DNA of 64,000 nucleotides from Calvatia gigantea (taxonomy: Eukaryota; Basidiomycota; Agaricomycetes; Agaricales; Lycoperdaceae), in assembly GCA_025093985.1 (NCBI GenBank), contig JACAAK010000001.1, positions 2,170,001-2,234,000 on the forward strand, read 5' to 3'. Shown here one piece after another: positions 22,259 through 35,100 of the stretch (its first letter is position 1; each line of letters opens with the position of its first letter). A model generated the notes under the pieces. That model worked only from the letters and a program-made list of their open reading frames with translations, was not told where the DNA came from and searched no databases. The translations under genes were made by a program, and so were the position numbers.

Positions 22259-24261
22259 ATGGGAAAACACAAAAGAAAACCACCGCATAACTCAGCTGAA
22301 CTATATCCATATCTCTCCCTTTTCAATCGGCATCTTGGCCAACTACGGGACCACCTGAGCGGTACATCGAAACAGCATGCAAGTGTGTCGTCATTTATCG
22401 GAGGTGTATTATGGACTCCTATGGAGAAGGACGCATTTTTTCATGCGTTGAGCGTCTACTCTCGCTATCGAACGGACCTCATAGCACGGTGCATTGGGAC
22501 AAAAAACGAAGTGGAAGTCTTGGAATATCTTGCATTATTGGAGGAGGGCTCAAAACACCATGGGACGGGAGTATCTCATCGACCCGGGTTGCCTTTTGCT
22601 CACGAGGTTTCCGATTCTTGGATCTCTCGGGAGGAACATAGCGCTGCACAATTGCAAGCGAATGAGGAAGTTTGGGTTGCACAGATTGGGACAAACGTGG
22701 AACACACTCAAAGGCAAACACTAGAAAAAGTTGTGGAAACACCACAGATGAGGGATACACCACCGGGTTCGGTCTTCTTTGGTGGGGTAAGGCATCTCAC
22801 ATATAGTCACCTCTGCTTTTTCTGAACTCTGTTTTGAAGGATGCCAGCAAGGAAGCCGCTTTATCGATGCTGTTAGCCACCTTTTCTGCTGTGAAATTTC
22901 AAAGCTAATGCCTATCCACCGCAGAGATCAGAACGCACCTTTACCGCAATCCATAACTGAAGTAGGGTCTGCTCCGATACGGACTCTTCAGCAAACAACT
23001 TCCTCAATTTCGAACGTATCCTCAAGCCATTCTCTTGACGGGTCTACCGCATCACAATCAGATTCCGACCCTAGTAACGAAGATCAATTAATACAGCTTC
23101 AGGATCTCAGTCCGCGGTCCCGTCGCCGGCATTATAAACGTATTCACATGCGTCGGAAAAGGGCACTAACAAAGGGAGAAGAAGCGGACTTGGCTATGAA
23201 TAAATTGCGTCCAGGTCCGGGAAAGAAGTTGGTAAAGACTACGTCAGAGTCTCGTATCCCAACCAGCGGTGGCAGTCAGACGGAATCCGAGAAAACCGCG
23301 GATGCCGCTATATCCGGGGCCTCAGATTCCACGGGCGATGTTGACCTAATGGGAATGGTGCAGGCACCTGAGGATGAATTGAATAGTCCGCTATCTACAA
23401 AAACGATGGGTACGCATGTTCTGCACGAGGACATCCGCTCAAGCCTGGCCCACCATAATGTCACCGCCGAAGAAATTACTGCCAGTGGACTTGACATCTT
23501 TAATCACCCGAAATTTGGAAGATTGCTTAAGTGGGTTGGCTCTTTCTACATTCCTTGGAGTGTGATACTCATCCGAATGATGACAGGCACTTCATTTCTG
23601 GCTACGACGAAAGTTTGGCTGGCGAAGATGCATCAATCAGTGTTGAAACCTTACATTTACTTTCCGAAGTTCTAAAAGATTTTCTAGTTCAAGTTATGTC
23701 GCGAGTTATTATCGTAGAGGAGGAGCATCAAAGGCTCAGAGGCACCACAAAGGTGTGGCGGAAAAATGCCGATGAGGTAAGTGTCATCGTGTCTACTTTA
23801 TTCACCAGTTGGCCAACCACGAACAGGCGCAGCAAAGGGTAGTTGACACCTGTGCGATCCATTTTGCCCTGAAGACCATGGGAATCACGAATGAGAATCC
23901 TGCTCAGTATTTCGCCGACTTACTTGATGAACAATACGATCTACCTCCCCAGTCCCAAACATGGTACGAAGACATGGACCGGTTATCCGACAGCCGCAAC
24001 ATTCTACGCCAGCACCCCCTGCATCAGGATCTCTGCCTCCCTCACTACCACAATGCGCCAGGGTCACAACCACGACAATCTCTTGGGAAAACTGATGATT
24101 TCATAATGGACGTTGATACAGATGAGAAAGAGCTTGTGTTAGAATTGGAGGAGGAAAGGGTGTTAGACGGGGAAGATATATTGGCTGACCGAAGACATGA
24201 AAGAAAGTTGTGGAGCGAAGTCCCTCTTCTGAACAGGGTCTCTCACAAGGGGCACAGATAA
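22259..24261 (+). CDS. SANT/Myb-domain protein, RRN5-like RNA polymerase I factor
   Basis: Rrn5 is part of the upstream activating factor that recruits RNA polymerase I to rDNA. The start MGKHKRKPPHNSAELYPYLS leads within about 60 residues to a SANT-type domain: LWTPMEKDAFFHALSVYSRY then DLIARCIGTKNEVEVLEYL. Exon 1 joins in phase to DQNAPLPQSITEVG at about 22925. A basic stretch follows (RSRRRHYKRIHMRRKRALTK), then acidic/Ser-rich sequence. The next exon, from about 23547, has DESLAGEDASISVETLHLLS. The last exon (acceptor before 23809) reads QQRVVDTCAIHFALKTMGIT and ends in an acidic tail. The order, SANT then basic region then C-terminal helical part, fits Rrn5-like fungal proteins. The domain call is firm; the exact orthology is inferred. 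Confidence 0.7.
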
Positions 24262-24391
24262 ATTACCATACCGATTAATAGTCCCCTCAATGCCATATAA
24301 TTTTCAATGGATAGTTCCCTCCCTCACTTATTGCACTTGGCAATCGCATTTAAGTGATTCGTATTTGATAAATGGAAGGGGATACATGGTC

Positions 24392-25810
24392 TCATAGTTT
24401 TGCCTTTTCGCTCGTCTTCTCGTCCTTGACCCTCACAACGGCTTTACCCCAAGTTTCCCGCCGTTCAATTGCTCCAAGGCCCTCAGACAATTTCTCAAGC
24501 GTATAGACGTGATCATAAACGACGGGTTGCGTCTTTCCAGATGCAAATAGGCTGTTAAATATCAAAGTATCAGATTTGGTCGTGTGCGTAGGAGGGGAGC
24601 CGCACCTAAGGATATCATTCCAAACAGGAGGGATACGGGAAGGCTCGTGCGCTAAAGAAAAAAATATAAAGGATTAAAATTACAGACCGACAAGGTGGTA
24701 ACACCTACTCCTGTAAGCACCCCAATGCAAACCAACCAGCGAGACATTCTTTAAGAGGACGAGATTCATAGGCACTTTCTCGATGGCACCACCAGCGAAA
24801 CCGATAACAAGGGCACGACCTTTCCAGGCGATGCACTTGAGTGTATCTAAGCACACATTAAAAATTGCGTCCCGCCCAATGCCAGGTTCGTGAATGTACC
24901 GTTAATGAGGCCAACAGGATCATAAATGACATCTACCCCTTTCCGTTGAGTAATCTCCAGGACAATCTTCTGCCATCCGGGTTTTGAGTAGTTGACTACG
25001 TAATCTGCACCGCCAAAACTCTTCGCAACGTCTAGCTTGCTATCTGAGCCTGCCGCTGCAATCACACGAGCACCGAGTGCTGTTGGGATGGGAGGAAACG
25101 GTTCAGGGTGAAGGGGGGAAAAGGGTCAGAAAGCAGGGGTAACGACGAGGGCGAAAGGGACCACACCCTTCGCAATCTGCACGGCCGCAATACCAACACC
25201 TCCTGCAGCAGCCGTCACAAGAACCCACTCGCCTACAGGAACACGCAGTCAGAGATAGAGTGTTTATTCCGTGACTGGCAACACACCCGCTCTGAGTTCT
25301 GCCCGACCAACGAGTGCTTCGTAGCTGGTCGGCCAAGTGATGTACATGCCTAACGAATTCCGGAGTCATGCTCATCTTGAGAGCTACGAAGAGGCACAAC
25401 TCACCAGCACCTTGGTCAAAGGAAATGCTTTCAGGCAGTGGCAGAATGCCATTCCAGTCAGCTGCAACTTTATCCGCGAACGACCCCACGGCGGCACCAA
25501 ACACGCGATCTCCCCTTCGGTATGGACATCCCTCCGGGATAGGGGAGTTCTGTGCGATTCTTCCAGCAAATTCTGTGCCGAGGGTAAAAGGCAGAGGAGG
25601 CTTGTGCTGATATTTCCCTTGGGATTGCAGGATCTACGCTTTTTCAGTTTTATCGTCTTGTGTTTAGCTATTGCTCACATCAAAGAAGTTGAGACCGGCG
25701 CTGTAAACATCAACGAGGACCTGGTTTTTGCCAGGAACGGGCTCTGGCACATCATACGACAGGGTAATCTTGGAAGGGTGTGCGAGCTCCTTGATAGAAA
25801 AGGCTCTCAT
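24392..25810 (-). CDS. Medium-chain dehydrogenase/reductase, NAD(P)H quinone oxidoreductase type
   Basis: Zinc-less MDR enzyme of the zeta-crystallin/quinone oxidoreductase type. The start MRAFSIKELAHPSKITLSYD is followed by PEPVPGKNQVLVDVYSAGLN. Later exons give GDRVFGAAVGSFADKVAADW, the catalytic-domain end with YEALVGRAEL, and the Rossmann nucleotide-binding motif AAAGGVGIAAVQIAKALGAR. Then come AAAGSDSKLDVAKSFGGADY and KGVDVIYDPVGLIN. The C-terminus reads EGLGAIERRETWGKAVV and ends at 24392. The cysteine/histidine ligands of a catalytic zinc site are absent, as expected for the quinone reductase branch. About six short introns are needed. A longer in-frame N-terminus exists upstream, but it has no family similarity, so the Met at 25810 was preferred. 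The substrate is unknown. Confidence 0.85.
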
Positions 25811-26125
25811 GGTGGTGGCGAGCACGAAAGACAACAGTGAGATTGGCGAAGTGCAAGGACATTTAAGAATCCCATGAAGCAATGACGACCGGGCGACTTT
25901 GTGCCGATGCCCGGATACAGGCAACTTTCTCAGGGTGGGATGGTCCTTAAAATTAAAATTAAGCCTTAAATCAATTTCTTCATCATCGAGGTTTACTGAG
26001 TAAAGGCTTCAGATTGGAAAATAGTACAAGTCCGTATGCTAAATCTATGCGGTCGGCTGCGGAGTCATGGAGGTACGAAGCGTGGGTAGTAGTTGAATGT
26101 CTTTGCAAACAAGGGGTAATCTCCA
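25811..26125. other. Gene-free stretch between the oxidoreductase and TOM1
   Basis: About 315 bases holding the oxidoreductase promoter and the TOM1 3' end. AT-rich around 25945-25990; nothing else seen. Confidence 0.5.
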
Positions 26126-29100
26126 TTAGCTGAACGCAAAGCCCTCGCCACCTTCGTTGATTGCGAGAAGTAGTTGTTGCCGTAGCATTTCGTACGAAGA
26201 ATATTGGGGAAGATCTATTTGATTGAAACCTGCCACGCAGACTTCAGTTGTTCTGTTATACATAGGGATGATATAAGGACTCACAGGTATGAGCCTGAGG
26301 TAGACGATCGGGTTCACCATATGCACGATGAATCGAGAACCTTTGAACACCCTGGACACCTTGAAGGTCAACGAACCCATTGAGGGGTACGCGCGAGGTT
26401 CCAGTAGCAAAACTCAAAACTTTGGCTCTTTCCTCTCGGTTGAATGATTTCAAAGCTCGCCACCACCAGACGATATTTGGGTCAGAACTTGAATACCCAT
26501 TGTATTCAGTTGCCGCTCTCCACTCATCCACATCGATATCAGGTGTGCCCGAGATCAACAGTTCCAACTCCTGCTCGTTGAACTAGGCAGAGTCAACTGA
26601 GTACTAGGAAAAGCGCGAAATTACTTACAATACCGATCAGCTCTTTAGGTATAATCTCATAAAAGCCGCCCAGCAAATTCTCGATCTGATCCTTGATGGA
26701 AGAGGAGAGGCGGTATTGAGCTGAAAGCTGGACAAACTCGCGCTTGTTCTCTTGGGTCACTGGTATAGATTCGCCATTCTCTTTCAAGGGCACAATGCGA
26801 CTGACGCCGAACTAAAACAATATTAGCCATGCTTTGTTATTCTCGAGAACCACCGTACCTCATCTGCCTCGACGCTGAAATTTAGATCCAGCACCGTAGG
26901 GTCGTTCTCTAGGATCCAACAGAGGGAGTTGTAATACTCAGGATCGACCCACTCCACATCCCTGTAGTCCACGGGCTTTCCAAGTATCTGGCGGTATAGA
27001 CTCTTGGCAAAGTAGGCATCCAGGAGACGGCCATCATATATGGCCTTTCCAATAATTCGACCAACGAACTTGAAGAAAGACAAGTGTTCAGGGTTGACCC
27101 ATGAGTTCTTGTTTGGCTGGTAGGTAAGCTTGTCGGCGGCACAAGGCTGGAAGAGGGCATTGTTAGGATCAAACATTTGTCTGGCCAAGATTTGGAACCA
27201 TTCTCGTGTCACACCACCCGCGTCAACGCCTTCTTCATCGTAGAACCGCACGCTAAGTTTGCCGTACTTGATCTGATCTCCTGATTTACGTTGCAGGTAT
27301 TGGAAGCTATCTTCGAACACTCGTGCTCGGCGGACGTTTAACTGCAGTGTGCTATAGTGGTCGCGTGTGCCAGGTCGGCGATGGAGCTGCTGATTGAAGT
27401 AGTTGCGCTTGTTATCAAAGTCGAGGACGCGTGGGTTGCTAACCAACAACGCAAATGACCCGCTCATCAAGGATGGATTGTTGCGAACCATGACGTTCAA
27501 CACTTTCCGGTGGGCATCCGTGAACGAAATAAACAAATCTTCCATGGACTCGCGAGGCGTGGTGGGAGTCCTCGGTGACATAGACCCTCGCAAAATCCGG
27601 GGCACGGCACTAGTTGACTTTGAGCCTGCATACTTGCAAACGACCATGAGTGCTTCGATCAACGGCAAGAGAACGATAGCAATGTGCTCTGTCTCCGGTT
27701 TCTCTCCAATGATGGACAAACACTCTCCCAGACGTCGCCATAGAGGGGTAAAGCGGAAGGATTCATAGATGCTCTGGACCTTATCGATGTCTGTCTCGCC
27801 CTCAGTCGGAGATGGTGCTTTGGAGCTGTACATGTAGTCGATTGTTTTGAGCACCCGAAGGAGTTTGGCCTGTAACGACGACGCGGGAGAGAACTTCGCG
27901 GCGACGGCATTTAATCCCTCCTGGGGCCCTTGCAAAGCAGCCGCCAACTCATCCAGGTCGGCATAAAGGGCATGGCCAAACTCTTCGGCTTTGGAGCGAA
28001 GTTCCTGAGCAATGACCTCACGCGCATCGGGAATGTAAGATAAGTGTTGGATCAAAGCTAAGCTTTGCTGGAATGTACGCCCAGAACATTCACCAACTGT
28101 AAGAATGTTAACAATGAGGCGGAGGACCGCGTGGGGAATTTGAGGAGGATTGGCGAGGAGGACCTTTTCCTCGAGTGTTTCGAGGGATGTCTTGGGGTCT
28201 TTATCCGATGTATCTGTGGGCCGGCTTAAGGAGGTGTCTACGGTGGTAACACATTAGGGAACAAATACGGGTCGGAAGTACCCTAACTCACCTGATTGAA
28301 CATTAGTGCTCTCTCCTTGTATGACAGTTGTTTGCGGTGGGGTGGCTGCAGAAAGGGCGGGGGTCGATGTCGTTTCTGGAGAAGTAGATTGTGGTGGTGC
28401 GGCGGTCGTGCTCTCTTTAGGCTGCAGGCTCGCTAATGGTCTGGTGACGGTGGCGAGTAAGCCGACGAGGGAGTCTATAATTGTGGGTGTTCGGATCAGG
28501 GGTTGGCGGTCCAGCAGTCCCAACAGAAGAACGATAGGGTAGTGTGTTGGAGGAGCTTGTTTCTCTTTCCCTTTGCCCTTCCTGCTTGATGACCTACGCA
28601 GACCAACCGGAAGCTCATGTTCTGTCAAGAAAAAAAGAGATGCGAGCTCGTTTGCGCTGACAATGGATGTCAAACTCTCAAGGCAGCGCTGCACGATTAA
28701 ATCCGGAACGGCATCAATCCGAGTACCGGGCGATGCTAACGCTGTGAGATACTCTGAAGCCGCCTTTTGCTTTCCTACTGACTTGGGGGTCTGTGTTTTT
28801 GAGGTGTTGCGAACTGTGAGTTGAGAGAAGCTCTTGTCAACAGCAGCTAAATCCCCCGGTCCGTCTTGGAGGATACCCAGAAGGATGTTGAATAATTCTG
28901 CCCGGGCCTTCGCGTTCTCGCAGACATTTACAAGGACTTTGAACAGGAGACTTTTCTTTGATACCTGAGGGAAGAACAACAGGCGAACAAGGGCGGCAAT
29001 TCCTGCCTTTTCCAAAAGCTGTATGGCATCATGATCAACGGTGAACTTGCGCGGTGGTGCAGCGGGAATGTTGGAAACTCCAGGAGCGCGAGCGGGATTG

Positions 29101-32100
29101 CGTTGAGAAGGCCTCCGTTGAGTATAATTTCCAGCTTCCGCGAGGATATGCGGAGGGAGTGTTTGGAGAAAGCCATCATTTTGTTCCAGCAAGACTGTCT
29201 GCCTTAGAGTTGGATCAAGGCTAGCAATGAAGCTAGCGGGGTCCATGTCTGTCGCTTCTGCGGGTTGTGCTACCGTGCTTTCTCCGGTTGCACGGGCCCG
29301 CTCCATTGCTTCCTGCTGAATTATCTCGGCTCGAATCTCCGGTGGAAGGGCGTCCAGAAATTCCGCACTTATCTGTGAGTCTGCAGGCCGTTCAATTGTG
29401 GCTGCGCGCTGATCACGAACATGTTGATTGAGAACCTCTTCTCGCATGTCATCGGGGAGGGCTTCAAGAAACGTTGGATCAATACCCGTGTCTGTGATAT
29501 CCACAGCGCTTCCGTGAATCATGACCGTGACTCGTTGTGGAGGTTGGTTGGAGGTTGAGGTTTCTGCATTGTCCTCGGCAGCGTCTGCTTCAGGGGTTTC
29601 TACGACAGTCACGTCAGCCATGGGCGCGTCCTGGTCGGTGGCAACAACCTCCATAGCCAGGTCATCCCCAGTAGGAGTCTGCTCGGCTGGTGCGACAGCC
29701 TCTTGCTCCGATTGAATTGACTCCTCAGCAACATGAACTGCAGATGATTCCGCCTCCGCTGCGATCTTAGCTTGTTCCTCTGGTTGTTTCGCGTCTGCTT
29801 CTTCTCTTGCCCTCTTTTCCTCACCCTCTCGCTCCAGAGCAGCTTTTTCCTCGGCCTCTTTCTCTGCTGCCTTTGCTTTTTTCCGAGCTTCAGCTGCGGC
29901 GGGTAGAAGCGCTAAGATAACATGATTGACCAGCTTTCCGCTCCTTTCCGATACGAATTCACCGTTGAGAATTTTTGCTTCCTCTGCCCAACGTTGCAGC
30001 GTAAGGAGGGGGTCAAACTCGCGTCCCTGTCTTAGGGATGGTGTTCTGGGTCCTCGTTCAACGCGGATGGCAGCCGAAATCACGCCTTGGTTGGGGCGCC
30101 GGTGGAGCCGTTCGAGATTAACCATGTTCCCCATGTCGAGTTGGAAAGCGTGGACGCCTCCAGCTGTGAGAATTTGTTGCAAGAATTGGGTAGAACCCGG
30201 GCCCATAATGTCATCGAAGTTTTGGAAAATGTCCGCTCCAATGGCAATGCTTCTGTGGGAGTGGCGGACACCACGACGAACGTTGGATGTGAAACGGGTA
30301 GACTGATTTGATGTGTCGAGTAAAAGAGGATGGGTTATTGTTTCTGGAGGAGGTGCGGAAGCGTTGCGAGCGCGTCCAAACACTTGCAAGTCCTCGTTTT
30401 CTAGATGTTTGTTAGAACGACGCTTTCATGTACATTCAGTGTGGAAGATACCTGTGCGATTTCTGCGAGAAAGGAAAACTGGTGGTGGATTTTGTCCTGA
30501 TGAAATGTTGATGAAAGGCGCTCCGAACGCGATTCCGGCGTCGGGGTTGAAAACGCCACCCTCGAAACGGAACCCCTCATCATCGGATGCCATATCTTGG
30601 TCCTCTTCTTCGTGGTGAATGATTTGGATAGGAACTGGAAGAATTATTAGTGCCTGGATGGTTTGCAGGAGTAAGAGCACACCTCCGGCATCCTCTTCAT
30701 CGTCCATGTCTTCTCCAACTGGAACCAGACCGCCTTCAGGTGGTGGAACATCCTAGAGAACCAGGATTAAACCCGAACGAAGCTAGTTATATCGCAAACG
30801 TACCTCCCACAAGAGATTGCCGTCTTCATCAACTTCGTCCTCCATCTCCTCTTCCATCTCATCGTCGATAGCATCCTCTTCCTCTTCCCCACTGTTCTGA
30901 ACCAGTTGCTCCTCCTCCTCTTCTCCTTCGTCGATGTCATCCCAATCGCCTGTTTCTTCCTCGTCTTCCTCGAGCTCGTCTTCCTCATCTTCGTCTGTCG
31001 CATCTGATGTGTCTTCACTACCGGTGTCATCGAAGTCCATTTCCACATCTCCTTCGTCTTCCTCATCCTCTTCCATTTCATCGCTGCCCGAATATTGTCC
31101 ATCATCCATCCCCTATAGAACATCAATGCGTGACTTTCAAGATAATTATTCAGGACTTACGCCTCCGTACATGCCAAGGGCAGAGTTACGATACAAATCG
31201 GGAGTTTCTTCTCGAACCTCATCTTCTGATACGTCGCTACCTCCATTTTCCTCTGAAGAAAGGGATGACGATTCACTTTCGTCCCTCCTAGTGTCTGTGG
31301 ATTCCTTGTTCTTGCTTCCCCGACTCATTTTGATGGCGATCTTTGTGCTATGAAGGGGAACAGGGAGGTGAGCTTAGCAATGTGATATCGACTTACGAAT
31401 GTCTTACAGGTATTGTAACGGACGAAGAATGAAGTCCACAAGAGTGCGAACGTGCGGATAGTTGAGGTCAACCTCAGAAAGAGCACTTGTTAAGGTCGAT
31501 ACGAAGTTTTTCTCCAACATAACCTTTGCAATATGTGTTGGAACTTCATCTTGTTGTTTGCGACCAGAGGTGCTAGTATTATTGAAGCGGACGGTCAATA
31601 AGCGATGGCAAAGGTCCGCATAAGCCAAAAGCTTTCCGTAACGGGTTTCGGAGTTCTCAACGAAAGATACATCTTTAAGGCTGCGGCTGAGCGTTTCGAG
31701 GACGAATTTGCGAACAGCAACGAGTTCTGGAGATAAATCCTTGGGCTCTTGGGGTGAGGTCGAAGTATCAACACATATCGAAACGATCATTAGCATGGCC
31801 CAGTTACATAAAGAAAGGCGGCGGCGATTAGACTCGGGTGACGGGTTGATGGTACCAGGGTTGATGATATCGTTTAATAGGAACTGAAGAGTCGTAGATC
31901 GGAACTTGTTAGCAGGTTCCTTGGCTGGTGTTTGATTCCTCTTCTTCGGAGTAAAGGACAAGAAGGCAACTTTGCAAGCGTCATAGGAGAATAATAGCTC
32001 GGTCAGACATTGCATGAGGAAGCACCCGTATTGGTATTTGTCATCGGTCCCTCCTAGAGCTTGTGTGGTGGGAGCCGCTCTTTCGTCCGGTTTAAGAAGA

Positions 32101-35100
32101 ACAGGGGCTGTGGCAGTAGGGGTGGGGGGATGACCCGTCGACGTTGCCCCTTGTCCCGCTTCACCCATTGTAGCCGTCGTTGTCATTGTGGCATTAGAAC
32201 GCGCCGATGCACCGTTGATAGTTTTGGTCGTCATCATAAGTTCGGTGATCAAAAGGTGGATGACATTCTCAGTGTACTGGTCATCAGGAGCTGGGAGCAA
32301 CGCGGAAGATTCCGCCTTCATTTCGACGTCACCACTTTCTGTCTTTGTTCCCTTCTGTTCATCCTTTGCCTCTGTGCTGTCCTTCTCTTTCCCCTCAGGC
32401 TTCAGCGTGATCTGAGGGCTGAACCCGTAAGGATAAACCATGTTGCACAATGACTTGGTGACATCAAGGAATGCACTTGTGTCCCTAAATGCTATAGCGT
32501 TGCAACCCCGAACGTACGTGCTAACGTCCACGACGGTGTTTCTCGGGTGAATGAAGCATCGTTTGATCGACTCAGACATGATGCTAGAAACTGTGGCGCG
32601 GTCCTCGACGACGTGACGAAGAATAGTGATGATGTAGGATGAACCACCCGTGACTTCTGATGCACCAACACGGCGAAATAGATGTGTGAGGCCATCAGCC
32701 TCAACCAACCGTTTGACCATTTTCCTGTCTTTGGTGAAATAGACGAAGAGGCGAAGGACAGATAGTAGCTCATCAGATGGCAAGTCGTTGATAGCAAGCA
32801 GGCGTAGACAGAAGTCGAAAATGATATTATACGCGTCTGCCCTTGGAAGGCCGGCGGTCAGAGGCTCAGGGTTTATGGGTTCATCTTCCTTCGGAAGGGT
32901 GATGGTACGAGGTTCATCGGCCGAAATCAACAATGCCTCCGTCACGAGCAAGTGACTCGCTAGCCATTTTGGCGGATTCTCTATATCAATGCCGGATAAT
33001 AGGAGCGCCAGGAGAGCATCCAGCAGCTCTTTGCGAAGGTTATCATCCAGACTTGAAGGAACTTCAGACAGCACCAGGGCCAGGAGGCGGCAGCGATTGG
33101 CAAGCGGTTGTTCCCGGACGTCGAAAGCGTAGGGTGAAAAAGACTTTATATCTTCAACGAGGTCGCGAATGGCTCGCAGTTGGTGAGAACCTGGGCGAAC
33201 GAAAGCGGTGTGGAGCTCGAATAACAGAGATTGATGCCCATCAACAAGGAGCAAAGCTTGGTGGCTGACCAGGCCTCGGAGAGGCTCTCGAGCTTCATCC
33301 AGCGTCTTCTTCCATTCATCGACAGTCTTAATCTCTTCCTTTAGTTGTTCGGGTTCTTCAAGCTCTGTAGGATCTGACCCATAGGCCATAACTGCCGCGG
33401 AAGCCTCCTCAGATGACCCTGCAGTGGGAGCTTCTGTCTCAGGGACGTGCATGGTTTCAGAATCAGCAGTGGGTGGGACGTTGGCAGGGTCCGGATCAGG
33501 GGGGAACGCGAATGGATGGGAGAGAAGGAATTCGGTGGCTGCGTTGACATTATTACGGGTCTGTGTGAGAGCTCGTTCTGCTGCGGACCGGGGGAAGCCC
33601 ATATCCACCAACATCTGCACACGGTTCTCATCGGGTCCCGTAGACCTAGGGATGTTGGGCGTAGCCGCCTCCGCAGTAGTCTCAGGCTTCGACTGTTCAT
33701 TTTCTCCATTTACGAGCTCCAGCACTGATAAGACGATGGACTTGCTGACGCCGAGAGGGGCTTGAACAAGCCATGGGGCTTCCCACAGTGAGCGCAGAAG
33801 GGGCAAGACTTTTAAACGCAGCTTAACAAGGAAGTTGTTAGGATCAAAGAAACCAGGTTCCGTCTCCTTTTTGTCGCGGGTGACGAGGAGTAACGTTTGA
33901 GGTGATTCAAAGAGCGGTTTTGCGGAAGTAATCGGATGCAAGAGATGAAGGGCGACCTTGAGACCGCCGTATGCATGTATCAGCGTTTTATTGAGGACGT
34001 CGCTTCGCTCCTCCTCCTGCACCTCGGTGATCTCCTTGATGCTACTGGTAAGCGAGTTGCAAATTTTTAGGACTTCGTCAAGGCCCCCGATCTGATAGAA
34101 AGCTCTTAACTCTACCGTGTGTAAGGTATTAGTTGAAGTGCGTTCTATATCCGGAATTGAGTGAACGAATCTATAAGCGAAGCGAAGTGTTTGTCTTACC
34201 ATCGACGAAAAGAAGGGTGTACAGCCCGAGGATCACGCTGTAGTATGTATATAGGGAGGGCGTATCGTCTATAATGGCAGTCAAAACACATCTTTGCAAA
34301 TACAGAAATCGATGGCATACCAAACTGCGGGATTTGTAGGTGTTTTAGCAACACACGAGCAACGATGTTGGCGGCATCCTGGATCTGTTTCTTTTGAGGT
34401 GCCTCTGGGTTACGGCGGGCGTGGAACATTTTGACGATCGCTGTTGCATGGGATTAAAGAGGCTCTATTTTTGTCGTAGAATAATACGGACCTTGAAAGA
34501 AAGGTGCGAGAACGTTGGGCATCCCATGAGTGAGATGCTTCAAAGCAGCAGCATTTCGTGATAGCGGAGTTTCGTCTTGTTTTGACTTCGTGGGCTCTTC
34601 TCTGTCGGACCTGATATCACCCATAGGCTGAATTCCATTGGCAGCGTTGGCGCCCGAGTTTAAAGAATTACTCGTTTCGACGAGGTTCGTGGTGGATACA
34701 TTCGGTGTTCCACTGAGAGGGGACTGTGGAGGAGTCGTCTGAGGAATGCCCTTGTGGGATAAGGCTACATTCAACGCCATATTTTCCCAGATAGTGGCCC
34801 GATGCAGGGCACCTAGCTCCGGGATGGTTTGACCACCACATGAATTCATCAATGTTTGAAGGAGAGCAATAGCGCCACGCCCATGAGAGTATCCAACTGT
34901 GCCAAAAACATCCGAGAGGAGCGAAGTCCTGATATGCAAAGTAACAAGATTTCGGAATCGGTCGTTGTATGTCTCCTGGTTGATATCTGCAAAAAGTTGT
35001 CAAGATTCGATCTAGCTTGAGTTGAGCAACTTGAACCCGTACTATTGATCTCCAAGAGAGGTAACAATTTGGATGACGGCTCAGGGGTCTGCCAAAAATC

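Noticed and set aside
29521..30306. Plus-strand frames inside TOM1 (64 and 126 codons)
   Set aside because: Shadows of the Ala/Glu-rich TOM1 coding sequence on the other strand.
30934..31353. Ser-rich 139-codon plus-strand frame opposite TOM1
   Set aside because: It is the reverse complement of the Glu/Asp-rich coding region of TOM1; its Ser runs are an effect of GAA/GAG codons read backwards.
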